From: Clostridia bacterium | Lineage (GTDB): Bacteria; Bacillota; Clostridia; UBA1381; UBA9506 | Reading direction: 5' to 3' | NCBI GenBank assembly: GCA_017549205.1 | Contig: JAFYVH010000011.1 | Span: 1 to 64,000 of the forward strand | Length of the DNA stretch: 64,000 bases | Shown here: positions 54,294 through 64,000 of the stretch, piece after piece | Layout of the letters: each line of letters opens with the position of its first letter | Numbering within the stretch: the first letter of the stretch is position 1 | Notes under the pieces: model-generated | The model's input: the letters and a program-made list of their open reading frames with translations, nothing else | What the model was told of the DNA's origin: nothing | Database searches by the model: none | Translations under genes and position numbers: made by a program

Positions 54294-55460
54294 TTAAAAT
54301 TTTCTGTTTCCGTTTAAAAAGACGGCTTCAATTTTCACGTCTAATGAAAACAGTTCGCCACTGTGGATGACAATGTCGGCATCCTTACCAACAGAAAGAC
54401 TTCCAACCCGTTGCTCAAGACCGACATTCTTAGCAGCTTGTATGGTAATGGCAGCTAACGCTGCCATGGGGGAGAGGCCACTCTGACAGGCCAGGGCAGC
54501 ACAGAGATAAAGGCGGTTTAAAGGAATTTCGGGATGGTCTGTGATGATGGCAAAGGGAATACCGGCATCTTCAAAGGCTTTATAAATATCAAAACTCAAA
54601 TTCCGAAGTTCAGGCTTTGTTCTTCCACCCAGAGTGGGTCCTAACATAACCGGCAGTTTTTTCTCAGCCAAAAGGGGTAGAATCAGATGCCCTTCCGTGC
54701 AGTGCTCTAATGTGATGGGAATTTGAAATTCTTCACCAATGCGGATGGCGGTGCTGATATCATCAGCACGATGCACATGTATTTTTAAAGGCAATTCTCC
54801 ACGGATGACCTGTGCCAATGCCTCCATTTTAAAGTCAAAATCGGGACGGTCATTTTCGGGATTTTCTTTATATTCATCCCACAGACGCACATATTCTTTT
54901 GCTTCAAACAGTGCTTCGCGCAAAATGGCAGCTGTTGCCATTCGTGTGGTGGGGGCTTGTTTTTTGCCGCCGTAAACCATTTTAGGATTTTCACCCAGGG
55001 CAGCCTTCATAGCAATGGGCGCTTTTATAATCATTTCATCCACCCAGCGACCATCTGTTTTTAAAGCTGCAAACTGGCCGCCGATTACATTGGCGCTGCC
55101 GGGCCCTGTCACCACAGTGGTAACACCGGCCTCTAAAGCCTCTTTAAAAGCAGCGTCAAAGGGATTGATGGCATCAATAGCGCGAAGTTGAGGTGAAATG
55201 GGATCGGTATCTTCGTTGCCGTCGTCGCCCTCACCACCGGCACCTTCCTCCCACAAACCGGCATGGCAGTGAGTGTCAATAAAACCGGGAAGAGCCATAG
55301 CACCCTTTGCGTCGTAAACCTCTTCAAAGTCAGCATCTGTTGCTTTTAAATCCGTCATGTGACCAATGGCTTTAATGGTTTTTTCATCTATGATAATATA
55401 TCCGTTTTCATACTCTGATGCATCCATCGTTACAATGTGTGCATTTTTAATAATTTTCAT
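54294..55460 (-). CDS. amidohydrolase family protein (imidazolonepropionase-like)
   Basis: A 388-residue TIM-barrel metal hydrolase: N-terminal small domain KIIKNAHIVTMD, metal ligands in GFIDTHCHAGLWEEG, HVHRADDI, LEHCTEGH and the catalytic Asp in IITDHPEIP, ending with VGSLSVGKDADIVI. Members deaminate or cleave cyclic amides; the substrate is unknown. AAGGAG precedes ATG 55460. Single-gene unit upstream of spoIIA and divergent from proS. Confidence 0.93.
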   Translation of the reverse strand: MKIIKNAHIVTMDASEYENGYIIIDEKTIKAIGHMTDLKATDADFEEVYDAKGAMALPGFIDTHCHAGLWEEGAGGEGDDGNEDTDPISPQLRAIDAINPFDAAFKEALEAGVTTVVTGPGSANVIGGQFAALKTDGRWVDEMIIKAPIAMKAALGENPKMVYGGKKQAPTTRMATAAILREALFEAKEYVRLWDEYKENPENDRPDFDFKMEALAQVIRGELPLKIHVHRADDISTAIRIGEEFQIPITLEHCTEGHLILPLLAEKKLPVMLGPTLGGRTKPELRNLSFDIYKAFEDAGIPFAIITDHPEIPLNRLYLCAALACQSGLSPMAALAAITIQAAKNVGLEQRVGSLSVGKDADIVIHSGELFSLDVKIEAVFLNGNRKF

Positions 55461-55536
55461 TTTCTCACTCCTTGCTCATATCCATTTTATTGTAACTGAA
55501 ATCGCCAACTTTGTCAATTAAATTTCCGCAAAAGTG

Positions 55537-55565
55537 TTGACAGAGAGGCTTTTAAGGTTTATTAT
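55537..55565 (+). promoter_or_regulatory. strong sigma-A promoter of proS
   Basis: TTGACA (55537-55542), 17-base spacer, TATTAT (55560-55565). Confidence 0.85.
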
Positions 55566-55676
55566 ATATAATGAGGTTTAATGTACATAATATTGTCATT
55601 GTAAAATGAATAAATGGCTTGGTGAGATATCTGTTAAATATTGGGTCAAGCTATTTTGAAAGGATTGATATTACCA

Positions 55677-57395
55677 ATGAAAGTATCTAAAATGTTGTTT
55701 AAAACGCTTCGTGAGACACCGGCAGAGGCCGAAACCGTCAGCCATCAGCTGATGCTGCGGGCGGGCCTTATGAGAAAGCTTGCTTCCGGTGTTTATTCTT
55801 ATCTGCCTTTAGGTCTTAAGTCTCTGCATAAGGTTGAGCAGATTATTCGTGAAGAGATGGATGCAGCCGGTGCGCAGGAGCTTCTTATGTCAGCGATTTT
55901 ACCTGCAGAATATTATCAGGAATCCGGTCGTTGGGATGTTTTCGGTCCCGAGATGTTCCGCTTAAAAGACCGGAACGACCGTGACTTTTGCTTAGGACCC
56001 ACTCACGAAGAAATTTTCACCCAAACAGTGAAGAGTGAGGTTTCATCTTATCGTCAACTGCCCCTGACACTGTATCAGATTCAGACTAAATATCGTGATG
56101 AACGCCGCCCTCGTTTTGGTGTTATGCGCTCTCGTGAATTTATGATGAAAGATGCTTACAGCTTCGACCGTGACGAGGCAGGTCTTGATGCATCCTATCA
56201 GCAGATGTATAAAGCATATTGTCGTGTGTTTGACCGGTTGGGTCTTGATTATATTGTAGTAGACGCCGATAGTGGAGCTATGGGTGGCTCCGGTTCTCAG
56301 GAATTTATGGTTAAATCAGAGTCCGGTGAGGCAGTTATTGCTTTTTGTCCTCACTGCAATTATGCAGCAAATGACGAAAAAGCTGCCTGCGTTCCCGAAA
56401 AGATGGCGCCTGAAGCACCTAAAAAGCTGAATAAGATACATACCCCCAAGGCAGGTACCATTGAAGAATTGGTAGAATTTTTAGGCACAGACAGCAAGCA
56501 TTTTGCCAAAACTTTGATTTATGTGGCTGCTGGTGAACCTATAGCTGTTATGGTTCGTGGTGACAGAGAAGTTAACGAAACAAAGCTTGCCAACCTCTTG
56601 GGTGTTAATGAGCAGGATTTGGCTTTGGCCGAGGCTGATGTGGTTACCCAGGTTACAGGTGCCCGCGTAGGTTTTGCAGGCCCCATTGGTCTTTCTGTTT
56701 CGGTATATTGTGATTTGGAAATTGCAGAAATGTATAACTATGTTGTGGGTGCTAATGATACAGATTATCATTATGAAAATGTTAACGCTTCTGACTTTAC
56801 ACCTGCAAAAATTGCTGACTTGCGCACCATTACCAATGGTGATGTTTGTCCCCGTTGCGGACAGGCCGTAGAGACAACCCGCGGCGTTGAAGTGGGCCAT
56901 ATCTTTAAGCTGGGCACTAAGTATACAGAAGCTCTTGACTGCACCTATTTGGACGAAAACGGCAAGGCTGCCACCCCCATCATGGGTTGCTACGGCATTG
57001 GTGTTAATCGCACCTTGGCTGCCGTTATTGAACAGTATAACGATGAAAACGGTATCATCTGGCCTGTTAGTGCAGCGCCTTATCAGGCGGTTGTTGTGCC
57101 GGTAAATTGCAGTAACGAAGAACAAATGCAACTGGCAGAAAAAGTGTATAACGAATTAAAGGCACAGGGCATTGAGGTGATGCTTGATGACCGCAATGAA
57201 CGCCCCGGTGTTAAATTTAAAGATGCAGATTTAATTGGTATTCCCGTGCGTATCACAGCCGGCAAAATGGCCGGAGAAGGCATTGTGGAGTATAAGCTGC
57301 GTTCTCAGCAGGAAAGCATTGATCTGCCTGCTGAAGAAGCAATTCAAAAGGCTGTGGACTGGATCCGTGGTGAATTAAAGTTTGAGGAGAAATAA
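55677..57395 (+). CDS. proS: prolyl-tRNA synthetase, bacterial type with editing domain
   Basis: Charges tRNA-Pro. The 572-residue protein has class II motifs ([56 protein letters not shown]), the inserted editing (INS) domain near residues 225-385 ([25 protein letters not shown]) that clears Ala-tRNA-Pro, and the C-terminal anticodon domain. ATG 55677 follows AAAGGA; ATG 55692 is a possible alternative. Confidence 0.97.
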   Translation: MKVSKMLFKTLRETPAEAETVSHQLMLRAGLMRKLASGVYSYLPLGLKSLHKVEQIIREEMDAAGAQELLMSAILPAEYYQESGRWDVFGPEMFRLKDRNDRDFCLGPTHEEIFTQTVKSEVSSYRQLPLTLYQIQTKYRDERRPRFGVMRSREFMMKDAYSFDRDEAGLDASYQQMYKAYCRVFDRLGLDYIVVDADSGAMGGSGSQEFMVKSESGEAVIAFCPHCNYAANDEKAACVPEKMAPEAPKKLNKIHTPKAGTIEELVEFLGTDSKHFAKTLIYVAAGEPIAVMVRGDREVNETKLANLLGVNEQDLALAEADVVTQVTGARVGFAGPIGLSVSVYCDLEIAEMYNYVVGANDTDYHYENVNASDFTPAKIADLRTITNGDVCPRCGQAVETTRGVEVGHIFKLGTKYTEALDCTYLDENGKAATPIMGCYGIGVNRTLAAVIEQYNDENGIIWPVSAAPYQAVVVPVNCSNEEQMQLAEKVYNELKAQGIEVMLDDRNERPGVKFKDADLIGIPVRITAGKMAGEGIVEYKLRSQQESIDLPAEEAIQKAVDWIRGELKFEEK

Positions 57396-57399
57396 AATT

Positions 57400-57774
57400 A
57401 TGAAACGAATTTTATTCCTTGCCCTGACTGTCATGCTGATGCTTTCTATATCTGCCTGCGGCAAAAAACAAAGCTATGACCCTACCGGTGCAGATAAGGC
57501 ACAGCTGGGGTTTGAGACAGAGGTACCTGCAACTGAAGACCTCGAAGTTTCAGAACCCATTGTACCTTTAGCACCCTCTTCCAATAAAGAAGTTGTGACT
57601 GATGAAGAGGCGCCGGAGGTTTTCTGGGCTATGGATACGGCTTATCATTTAGAAAACTGTCCCGAATTGCTGGATGTGCAGTATAGTTCAGTTTCCTGGG
57701 ACATGGTAAAACAAATTCAATTGAGGCAGTGCCCCTTTTGTAACCCACCACAATATGAGGGCTATGTCGAATAA
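57400..57774 (+). CDS. small lipoprotein with C-terminal Cys motif
   Basis: A 124-residue protein with a lipoprotein signal peptide (KRILFLALTVMLMLSISAC; lipobox ISAC, C20). An acidic linker follows. The last 45 residues contain YHLENCPELL and, after about 25 residues, RQCPFCNPP. The Y-H-x3-C ... C-x2-C-x-P pattern is seen as a small putative metal-binding motif in other secreted proteins. GAGGAG before ATG 57400 lies inside the proS end, so it is cotranscribed with proS. Function unknown. Confidence 0.8.
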   Translation: MKRILFLALTVMLMLSISACGKKQSYDPTGADKAQLGFETEVPATEDLEVSEPIVPLAPSSNKEVVTDEEAPEVFWAMDTAYHLENCPELLDVQYSSVSWDMVKQIQLRQCPFCNPPQYEGYVE

Positions 57775-57829
57775 AGACTGCTTGTTACAGTAAAACTTAA
57801 GGACTTTGTAACAGAAGGGAGTGGATCTG

Positions 57830-59428
57830 ATGAAAAGAAGAAGGTTTAGCGGTGTTAAACCGATAGCCTTGCTTTTATCCGCCCTTCTGTTTTTTTTATC
57901 AGGATGTCAGCCGGTAACAATGAAAAATTCCGGGCAACCTAAAAAAGTGGTTGAGTATGAAGATACCCATGAAACACCCCAAAAAGGTGGAGTTCTTCGT
58001 CTTGCGGTCACAGGTGCACAACCACTGAGCCCCATAACTGCGCAAAATGAAAACAATCTTGATGTTTTAAAACTTATTTTTGACGGTTTGTTCTGTACAA
58101 CTCCTAATCACAGAGTGGAAAAGGTTTTGTGCGAGGACTATTCTATTTCACCTGACGGACTCACATACACCATTCGCTTAAAAGATAATGTGAGTTTTCA
58201 TAACGGTGCCAAGTTGACAGCAGCTGATGCCGAAGCGACATTATCAGCGCTTTTGGCATCAGGCAGCCCATATAGCAAGCAACTGGGCTCTATTGCCTCA
58301 ATCAGCAGCCAAAATATGACGCTGACCATCACATTACATTGGCCGGTAGCAAATTTTCCTGCACTTTTACATTTTCCAATTATGTCGGCTGCTGATTTGC
58401 AAACAGCACTGGAATTTTATGTGCCCAACGGAACGGGACGCTATAAGGTGCAAAGCTACAAAAAGAGCAAGGAAATGTTTTTGTCGGTGAATGAAAACTA
58501 TCACAAGTCATTCATTCCCTATATCTCTGATATCAGGGTTTATCTGCTTAAAGATGAATCAACAGCCGTTTCCATGTTGGAGAATTTGCAGATTGACCTT
58601 TTGCCTTCTGATGTGATTAACTTAGATGCATATACGCCAAAACGGAATTTGTCCTCAGTGGATATTTCCGGTGGCACCTTTACCTTTTTAGGCATTAACA
58701 ATCAAAAATCGGCATTTTTATCGGCTTTGACAAGAACGGCACTGTCTGACTGTATTGACAAGACAAAAGTTATTGCAAATTGCAAGGTGCAATATGCTGA
58801 GGCTACGGATTTACCTCTGCCACCTCACTCTTTCTGGACGCAGCCTCAAAGCGAGGGAACTGCTTTTGATGCAGAAAAAATCCGCGGACTTTTGACAGAT
58901 GACGGATGGCTATTATCCGAAAACAGTGTCCCAACCAAAGAGGTTTATGGTGAATTGACATATCTTGCGCCGGAAATTTTAGTGAACAGTGAAAATGAAA
59001 CAAGGCGAAAGGCCGCAGAAGAAATCAGACGCTCTTTGGTTGAAGCCGGCATTCCTGCAACTGTGACGGCAGTGCCCTTTGCAGAATATGAGACGCGAAT
59101 TGCTAATGGCAATTTCGACCTGTTTATTGGCGAGATAGCACTGACTGAAAATTATGATTTGTCCTTTTTGTTAAAGACGGATGAAAATCTTTGCGGCATT
59201 TCAAACGAACACATTGACCAAACCTTAAATGCGTTGGTTTTGGCCGAAGGAGAAGGGCAGAAGCAAGCACTATATCATGAACTCTGTTATGCAGTTAACT
59301 CGGCAATGCCCATTGTGAGCCTCTATTTTGAATATGAGCAGCTGGTGCTTGACGGCAGAGTGAAGGGTAGCATCATTCCCTCATCAACAGACATTTTTTA
59401 TGGTATTGAGGGCTGGTTTTTGTCGTGA
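57830..59428 (+). CDS. ABC transporter substrate-binding lipoprotein, family 5 (peptide/nickel type)
   Basis: A 532-residue lipoprotein with lipobox LSGC and the SBP family 5 fold: GGVLRLAVTGAQPLSPI near the N-terminus, YTIRLKDNVSFHNGAKLTAADA (family signature), and GNFDLFIGEIA near the end. Such proteins bind oligopeptides, dipeptides or nickel chelates. No permease or ATPase genes are adjacent, so it may be an orphan or use a distant transporter. GGGAG precedes ATG 57830. Confidence 0.88.
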   Translation: MKRRRFSGVKPIALLLSALLFFLSGCQPVTMKNSGQPKKVVEYEDTHETPQKGGVLRLAVTGAQPLSPITAQNENNLDVLKLIFDGLFCTTPNHRVEKVLCEDYSISPDGLTYTIRLKDNVSFHNGAKLTAADAEATLSALLASGSPYSKQLGSIASISSQNMTLTITLHWPVANFPALLHFPIMSAADLQTALEFYVPNGTGRYKVQSYKKSKEMFLSVNENYHKSFIPYISDIRVYLLKDESTAVSMLENLQIDLLPSDVINLDAYTPKRNLSSVDISGGTFTFLGINNQKSAFLSALTRTALSDCIDKTKVIANCKVQYAEATDLPLPPHSFWTQPQSEGTAFDAEKIRGLLTDDGWLLSENSVPTKEVYGELTYLAPEILVNSENETRRKAAEEIRRSLVEAGIPATVTAVPFAEYETRIANGNFDLFIGEIALTENYDLSFLLKTDENLCGISNEHIDQTLNALVLAEGEGQKQALYHELCYAVNSAMPIVSLYFEYEQLVLDGRVKGSIIPSSTDIFYGIEGWFLS

Positions 59429-59469
59429 AACAGTAGCCAAGCTGTAACAGAAAAGTAAAATATTTGGAA

Positions 59470-59498
59470 TTGACCTTTTATTGTTCATATGATACAAT
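59470..59498 (+). promoter_or_regulatory. sigma-A promoter of the SLH protein gene
   Basis: TTGACC (59470-59475), 17-base spacer, TACAAT (59493-59498); a CGGC/GCCG mini-hairpin follows at 59508-59519. Confidence 0.8.
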
Positions 59499-59561
59499 AA
59501 ACTAAAACGGCAGTAGCCGATTTTATAGCAAATTAACAATTATAAAAACGGAGGGAAAGAT

Positions 59562-62429
59562 ATGAAAAAATCAAAAAGACTTTTGTCTATTCTGCTCACT
59601 GTGGCCATGATGCTTTCTTTAGCAGTGCCTTCAGTTATGGCAGCGGATTTTAGCGATGTTTCAGAGAGTTACCATTACTACACCGCTATACAAAGCTTGG
59701 TAGCTCGTGGTATTATTAATGGTTATGAAGAAGAGAATGGAACTTTTACATTCAAACCAGAAGCAACCATTACTCGAGCAGAATTTTGTAAAATGATTAT
59801 TTATTCCATTGGTCTTTCCAGCATGGCGGAATCAGTGGTTAGCGAAACCGGTTTTCCCGATGTTTCTCCTGAACACTGGGCTGCCGGTGCAATTAAAACA
59901 GCATTTGATTTAAAAATCATTAATGGTTTTGATGATGGAACATTTAAGCCCGGCGAACCTGTTACATATGACCAGGCAATCAAAATGACTGTTTGTGCAA
60001 AATATGACAAACTGGGCGAAGCAGCTATGAAAAATGGCGGCTATCCCACAGGTTACAGAAAGGTTGCTAACAGCTACGGCTTTACCAAGAATGTCATTGA
60101 TGGTGTTTTTGACCAGCCTGCAAAGCGAGGCACAATTGCCAAACTGGTTGACAACATGATGGGTGTTAAACTGTCTGAAATTACCGATGATCCCACTGCA
60201 GTTGAATCTGATCAGCAGGTAGAAGTTAAAGGTCAGGTTGTTGCTGTCTATGGTGCATCCATTGAAGATACTTTGTCCACTCTGACCAAGTATCAGGTTA
60301 AAATTAAGCAAAACGACGGTTACACCGTAATTTATAATGGTGAAAACCTGGCGATTAAAGATGACCTGCGTTCGTTGCTTGGTAAACTTGTGGTTGCTTA
60401 CTATAAGGACGAGATGGCAGTTGATGTGCTGACTTTAACAGGCATCGACGAACAAAGAGGCAGAAACGATGAAATTGTTGTTGACTTAGATGAGGTTGTT
60501 GCTGCAGAAAGTGATACATCTTTCATTTATGAAGACAAAGACGGCGATCGGGAAAAAGTAGCTGTTGATTCTGATGCAAAGATTGTATATAACGGCAGCT
60601 TGTCCGCTAGCGGTTTTAAAGCATTGGTAGATGCCAATGTCAACAATTCCGGTAACATCCGTTTCCTGTCAACAAGCGGTTCCAGCGGTGCTGCTGATGT
60701 TGTTTTCATTTCGGCTTACAAAAACTATCAAGTAACATCTGTCAGCAGAACAAGCAAGACTGTTTACTTAGATGACGGCACAACTGTTACATCCATGGTA
60801 ATTGATGACGATGCCAGAAACAAAACTGTCAGCATTTTAAAAAATGGTAAAAGCGCAGCTTTTTCCGCTGTTGTTAAAAACCAGATTTTATCTATTGCAA
60901 AAGACAAAGAAACCAATGAAAACTTTATCGAAGTATTAATTGGTCCTGATCCTTTCACCGGTCGTGTTTCTGCCATGACTCGTGGCGAAGGCAAACTGAC
61001 CATTAATTCTAAAGAATATACCTTTGCAGCCGGCACATCCTATGGAACAGACATTGAAGTTGGTTCTAACTTAAAGGTTTATCTGGATGCTTTCGGTAAA
61101 ATTGCCAAATACGAGATTCAGGCGGCATCTGTTAATTACTCCTATGCTTATCTGACTCAGATTAGAAATGTAGGTACCGGCATTGATGCAGACCTTCGCA
61201 TAGAAGTTGTTAACTTAAGTAGCGGTACCATCAAAAAGTTTGACAATTATCCTTTAGCTGACACTGTTTCAATTAATAACAAAAACTATAAAACAGAAAC
61301 AGACTTCTTGGAAATTCAAGCGCTTTTAGAGGCAAAAGCTGCAGAATTTGCCCGCACAATCTCAGATAAAGACTTTGGCGCTGGTGTGGGTGAGGTTTAT
61401 CAGCCTATCAAATACAGCCTGACAGATGGTGCTGTTTCTCACGTTTTAATTGGTGGCACAACAGATGCAGAGCTTAAGGTTAATACCGAAGGCCTGGATA
61501 CAGCTATCAAGTGTACAACCAACTACACAGGCCTTGCAGGTATTTACAACTTAACCTCCAGCACAAAGGTGTTGTGGTTGCCTGAAAATGATAAATTAAA
61601 CGATTACAGTAAGTATACATTAAAGCCCGGTAATAATTCCGGCTTGGCTATCGGCAACACTTATAATTTGCTGCTCGTTGACTTAAACAGCTCCGGAACA
61701 CCTTCTTTAGTTGTTGTTTATAATGTAAGCGGCTCAACCATCACAACCAATGACTGGATTAACTACCTGCCCGGCATTGTTACTAAAAAATCAAGTGACG
61801 ATACCTATGACAAGATTACGGTGTATGGTTCCTTTGGCGAAAAGGTTTATCTTGAAGATGACACCGATTTCTATGATAGTATTAATGTGGGTGATGTGAT
61901 TCGTGTAGCAGCAGATAATCAGAATGTCATTGATGATATTGAGGTTGTTGCTGTTGCATCTGAAATCTTTAACGGCACAAACTATGTTAAAGTTGGTGCA
62001 CATCAGCTGATAAGCGGTGCTAAGGTCGACTTTGTTGAAAAGAGCGGCTCTTATGCTAAGGAAATCCGCGAAGGTGGTAACTACACAGAAGACAGAGCAA
62101 ATCTTTCCTATATGGCCGGTACGGTTTACAGCTATATTGACGGAACCTTGATGGTTGCTCTTGACTATTTAACTGAAGGCGAAGTTTGGGATAAAGTTAC
62201 CTTGGGTAATAATGAATTGTTAAAGAGCATCGTGGCTGCTGAAAGCGTTCCCACAATTGCCGTAACCATGGATGGCGATACTGTGAAAAACATTTCAACA
62301 AATGCAGAAATCAGTGAAGTAATCCCCTATACAACTGATGGAAACAGTATCAATACTGAAGCAAATAAAGTTTTTGTTTACAGAAGCGCAAACAATGCTA
62401 AGTTAGTCATCATCTTCCGTGCTGACTGA
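59562..62429 (+). CDS. S-layer homology (SLH) domain surface protein
   Basis: A 955-residue exported protein: signal peptide 1-28 (LSILLTVAMMLSLAVPSVMAA), then three SLH modules to about residue 205 (DFSDVSESYHYYTAIQSLV; FPDVSPEHWAAGAIKTAFDL; a more divergent third). SLH modules bind pyruvylated wall polymer. The remaining 750 residues are Thr/Ser/Asp-rich beta-type sequence with repeated DG/DD turns and no enzyme motif I recognise, as in S-layer or surface structural proteins. GGAGGG precedes ATG 59562 and a strong promoter and terminator flank it, suggesting high expression. Confidence 0.9.
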   Translation: MKKSKRLLSILLTVAMMLSLAVPSVMAADFSDVSESYHYYTAIQSLVARGIINGYEEENGTFTFKPEATITRAEFCKMIIYSIGLSSMAESVVSETGFPDVSPEHWAAGAIKTAFDLKIINGFDDGTFKPGEPVTYDQAIKMTVCAKYDKLGEAAMKNGGYPTGYRKVANSYGFTKNVIDGVFDQPAKRGTIAKLVDNMMGVKLSEITDDPTAVESDQQVEVKGQVVAVYGASIEDTLSTLTKYQVKIKQNDGYTVIYNGENLAIKDDLRSLLGKLVVAYYKDEMAVDVLTLTGIDEQRGRNDEIVVDLDEVVAAESDTSFIYEDKDGDREKVAVDSDAKIVYNGSLSASGFKALVDANVNNSGNIRFLSTSGSSGAADVVFISAYKNYQVTSVSRTSKTVYLDDGTTVTSMVIDDDARNKTVSILKNGKSAAFSAVVKNQILSIAKDKETNENFIEVLIGPDPFTGRVSAMTRGEGKLTINSKEYTFAAGTSYGTDIEVGSNLKVYLDAFGKIAKYEIQAASVNYSYAYLTQIRNVGTGIDADLRIEVVNLSSGTIKKFDNYPLADTVSINNKNYKTETDFLEIQALLEAKAAEFARTISDKDFGAGVGEVYQPIKYSLTDGAVSHVLIGGTTDAELKVNTEGLDTAIKCTTNYTGLAGIYNLTSSTKVLWLPENDKLNDYSKYTLKPGNNSGLAIGNTYNLLLVDLNSSGTPSLVVVYNVSGSTITTNDWINYLPGIVTKKSSDDTYDKITVYGSFGEKVYLEDDTDFYDSINVGDVIRVAADNQNVIDDIEVVAVASEIFNGTNYVKVGAHQLISGAKVDFVEKSGSYAKEIREGGNYTEDRANLSYMAGTVYSYIDGTLMVALDYLTEGEVWDKVTLGNNELLKSIVAAESVPTIAVTMDGDTVKNISTNAEISEVIPYTTDGNSINTEANKVFVYRSANNAKLVIIFRAD

Positions 62430-62450
62430 TTTATCAAATAACTATGGATT

Positions 62451-62483
62451 AAAGCCTGAAGCCTTAGTGGCTTCAGGCTTTTT
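62451..62483 (+). terminator. terminator of the SLH protein gene
   Basis: AAAGCCTGAAGCC / GGCTTCAGGCTTT, five-base loop, then T. Confidence 0.93.
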
Positions 62484-62536
62484 AATATGGTTTTGCTGCG
62501 TTACCCGGATTCGTGCATCTTTTATGTAATTTAGAC

Positions 62537-62565
62537 TTGTATTTGTTTTTGTTTTATGGTACAAT
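62537..62565 (+). promoter_or_regulatory. sigma-A promoter of tyrS
   Basis: TTGTAT (62537-62542), 17-base spacer, TACAAT (62560-62565). The leader is only about 30 bases, so there is no T-box. Confidence 0.7.
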
Positions 62566-62601
62566 GATGAGGAACATGCGAAAAAAGAAGGAGAGAGACC
62601 G

Positions 62602-63819
62602 TTGACGAATGTATTTGATATTTTAAAAGAGCGTGATTTAATTGCCCAAACAACCCATGAAGAAGAAATCAGAGAACTTCTGGGCAAGGAAAAAGTCACA
62701 TTTTATATAGGTTTTGACCCTACGGCAGACAGTCTTCATGTAGGTCACTTTTTACAGATGATGGTTATGGCACACATGCAGAGAGCCGGCCATCGCCCCA
62801 TTGCTATTTTAGGTGGCGGAACAGCCATGATTGGTGACCCCACCGGCAAAAGCGACATGCGTCGCATGCTGACAGTGGACCAACTGGCGCATAATGCTGC
62901 GTGCTTTAAAAAGCAGCTCTCTAAATTTGTCGATTTTTCAGACGGAAAGGCCTTAATGCTTAACAATGCCGATTGGTTTCTGCCCCTTAACTACATGGAA
63001 TTTTTGCGCGATATCGCCGTGCATTTTTCTGTTAATCGCATGCTGTCGGCAGAGTGCTTTAAATCCAGAATGGAAAAAGGTTTAACTTTCTTAGAGTTTA
63101 ACTATATGCTTTTGCAGAGCTATGATTTTTACAAGCTCAATCAGGATTATAATTGCGTCTTGGAACTGGGTGGCGATGATCAATGGTCTAACATCATTGG
63201 TGGCATTGAGCTCATCCGCAAAAAGACGGGTAAACAGGCGTATGGTATGACCTTTACTCTGCTTACCACCAGTCAGGGCAAAAAAATGGGTAAAACCGAG
63301 AGCGGTGCCCTTTGGTTAGACCCTGAAAAAACCTCTCCTTATGAATTTTATCAATATTTCAGAAATGTCAACGATGAAGATGTTATTCGTTGCTTAAAGT
63401 TGATTACCTTTGTTCCCATGGATGAAATTAACCGTCTGGCAAAGCTGGAAGGTCAGGAACTGAACGAGGCTAAGAGAATTTTGGCCTTTGAGGTTACAAA
63501 GCTTGTACATGGTGAAGAAGAAGCAACCAAGGCTATGCAAACAGCTGAAAGTCTTTTTGGCGGTGCTAACAACACAGACAACATGCCTACCACAGAAATG
63601 GCTTTGACAGAAGAGAATTATGGTCTTTTAGATGTGATGCAAGCTGCAGGCTTAATCAGTTCAAAGGGCGAAGGTCGTCGTTTGATTGAGCAGGGCGGTG
63701 TTTCGGTTGATGATGCTAAAATCACCGATGTAACCTTCCGATTGACCAAGGATGCCTTGCAAAAGGGCGTTGTGATTAAAAAAGGCAAAAAGGTTTATCA
63801 TAAAGTGATTGGCAAGTAA
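62602..63819 (+). CDS. tyrS: tyrosyl-tRNA synthetase
   Basis: Charges tRNA-Tyr. The 405-residue class I enzyme has the HIGH variant H46-V-G-H49 in [21 protein letters not shown], the KMSKS variant KMGKT and a C-terminal S4 domain ([20 protein letters not shown]). The length fits the TyrRZ-type (YegQ-distinct) bacterial form. TTG 62602 is the start, behind AAGGAGAG. Confidence 0.96.
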   Translation: MTNVFDILKERDLIAQTTHEEEIRELLGKEKVTFYIGFDPTADSLHVGHFLQMMVMAHMQRAGHRPIAILGGGTAMIGDPTGKSDMRRMLTVDQLAHNAACFKKQLSKFVDFSDGKALMLNNADWFLPLNYMEFLRDIAVHFSVNRMLSAECFKSRMEKGLTFLEFNYMLLQSYDFYKLNQDYNCVLELGGDDQWSNIIGGIELIRKKTGKQAYGMTFTLLTTSQGKKMGKTESGALWLDPEKTSPYEFYQYFRNVNDEDVIRCLKLITFVPMDEINRLAKLEGQELNEAKRILAFEVTKLVHGEEEATKAMQTAESLFGGANNTDNMPTTEMALTEENYGLLDVMQAAGLISSKGEGRRLIEQGGVSVDDAKITDVTFRLTKDALQKGVVIKKGKKVYHKVIGK

Positions 63820-63836
63820 GTAATTTGTGCTGTTTA

Positions 63837-63864
63837 TGACCTCGGTTTGCCGGGGTCAGTTTTC
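63837..63864 (+). terminator. terminator of tyrS
   Basis: TGACCTCGG / CCGGGGTCA with TTTG loop, then GTTTTC. Confidence 0.7.
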
Positions 63865-63896
63865 ATTCAATAGTTGTAAAAAAAAGAGGTGAGTGT

Positions 63897-64000
63897 ATGC
63901 CGATTAAAATACCCAATCAGCTTCCTGCGACAAAAACGCTGACAAATGAAAATATTTTTGTTATTACCGAAACAAGAGCCTTAACACAAGATATTCGTCC
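63897..64000 (+). CDS. metA: homoserine O-acyltransferase MetA, 5' end only
   Basis: The first 34 codons are present before the window ends. They read [15 protein letters not shown] and [12 protein letters not shown], the conserved N-terminus of MetA, which acylates homoserine in methionine synthesis. GAGGTG precedes ATG 63897. Whether it uses acetyl- or succinyl-CoA cannot be seen from this part. Confidence 0.88.
   Translation, partial: MPIKIPNQLPATKTLTNENIFVITETRALTQDIR

Noticed and set aside
56481..57131. 216-codon minus-strand frame opposite proS
   Set aside because: His/Asn/Ile-rich shadow of a clear coding region.
1..64000. CRISPR arrays, tRNA genes, complete insertion sequences
   Set aside because: I found no regularly spaced direct repeats, no cloverleaf with a GGTTCRA arm, and no transposase-like protein.

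Overview
The window is a 64 kb chromosomal segment of a spore-forming member of the Clostridia (Firmicutes). It carries spoIVA, a SipL-type SPOCS-LysM coat protein, spoVAC, the spoIIAA-spoIIAB-sigF operon, a SpoVB-type flippase and an FtsK/SpoIIIE translocase, together with Clostridia-typical families such as DUF4364 and DUF6472. Base composition is moderate to low in G+C by eye, Shine-Dalgarno sequences are strong (AGGAGG-like), and housekeeping promoters fit TTGACA-N17-TATAAT. I cannot fix the genus; an uncultured or Oscillospirales-like lineage is plausible.

Layout. 1-106 is the 3' part of a 5S rRNA gene followed by two terminators. 397 to about 2390 is a degenerate prophage fragment (minor capsid protein with a C-terminal HExxH domain, a small acidic protein, a truncated scaffold). 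2408-20480 is mixed: spoIVA, 6S RNA, yitT-like, tadA-trmH, DUF4364, nitroreductase, MATE, fba, a SipL-like gene, rpmB, ftsK-ygiQ-folD, a P-loop protein. 20497-22070 has spoVAC with a 45-codon upstream gene and a YiiX-like hydrolase. 22260-25723 is tig-clpP-clpX, with clpX frameshifted. 25783-29932 is rimM-trmD-nudix-rnpB-glyS-ptsH. 30046-38746 is uvrC-plsX-acpP-rnc-radical SAM-smc, with an in-frame stop in rnc. 38845-46178 holds TauE-like halves, dxs, a U32 protein, DUF624, a HAD phosphatase and gatCA. 46190-52572 is gatB, a Cys-rich protein, mnmE, spoVB-like, mazG and HU. The spoIIA operon (minus) and an amidohydrolase follow. The right end has proS, a lipoprotein, a solute-binding lipoprotein, an SLH-domain surface protein, tyrS and the first 104 bases of metA.

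How the genes work together. Sporulation is the strongest theme. A SigH-type promoter precedes spoIIAA-spoIIAB-sigF (forespore sigma control). SpoIVA and a SipL-like protein would form the coat basement layer. SpoVAC belongs to the dipicolinic acid channel. The rest is core biology: translation and tRNA maturation (gatCAB, glyS, proS, tyrS, mnmE, tadA, trmD, rimM, rnpB), protein quality control (tig, clpP, clpX), fatty acid/phospholipid synthesis (plsX, acpP), isoprenoid synthesis (dxs), glycolysis (fba), DNA repair and segregation (uvrC, smc, ftsK).

The less ordinary items are the capsid-HExxH/small-gene pair, a histone-H1-like tail on trigger factor, the lesions in clpX and rnc, palindromes in the ptsH leader and the acpP promoter, a 45-aa membrane peptide in front of spoVAC, and an ATPase with one degenerate half. 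I see no CRISPR array, no tRNA gene and no complete insertion sequence. I did not find a clearly new multi-gene system; the phage-derived metalloprotease-like pair is the best candidate.
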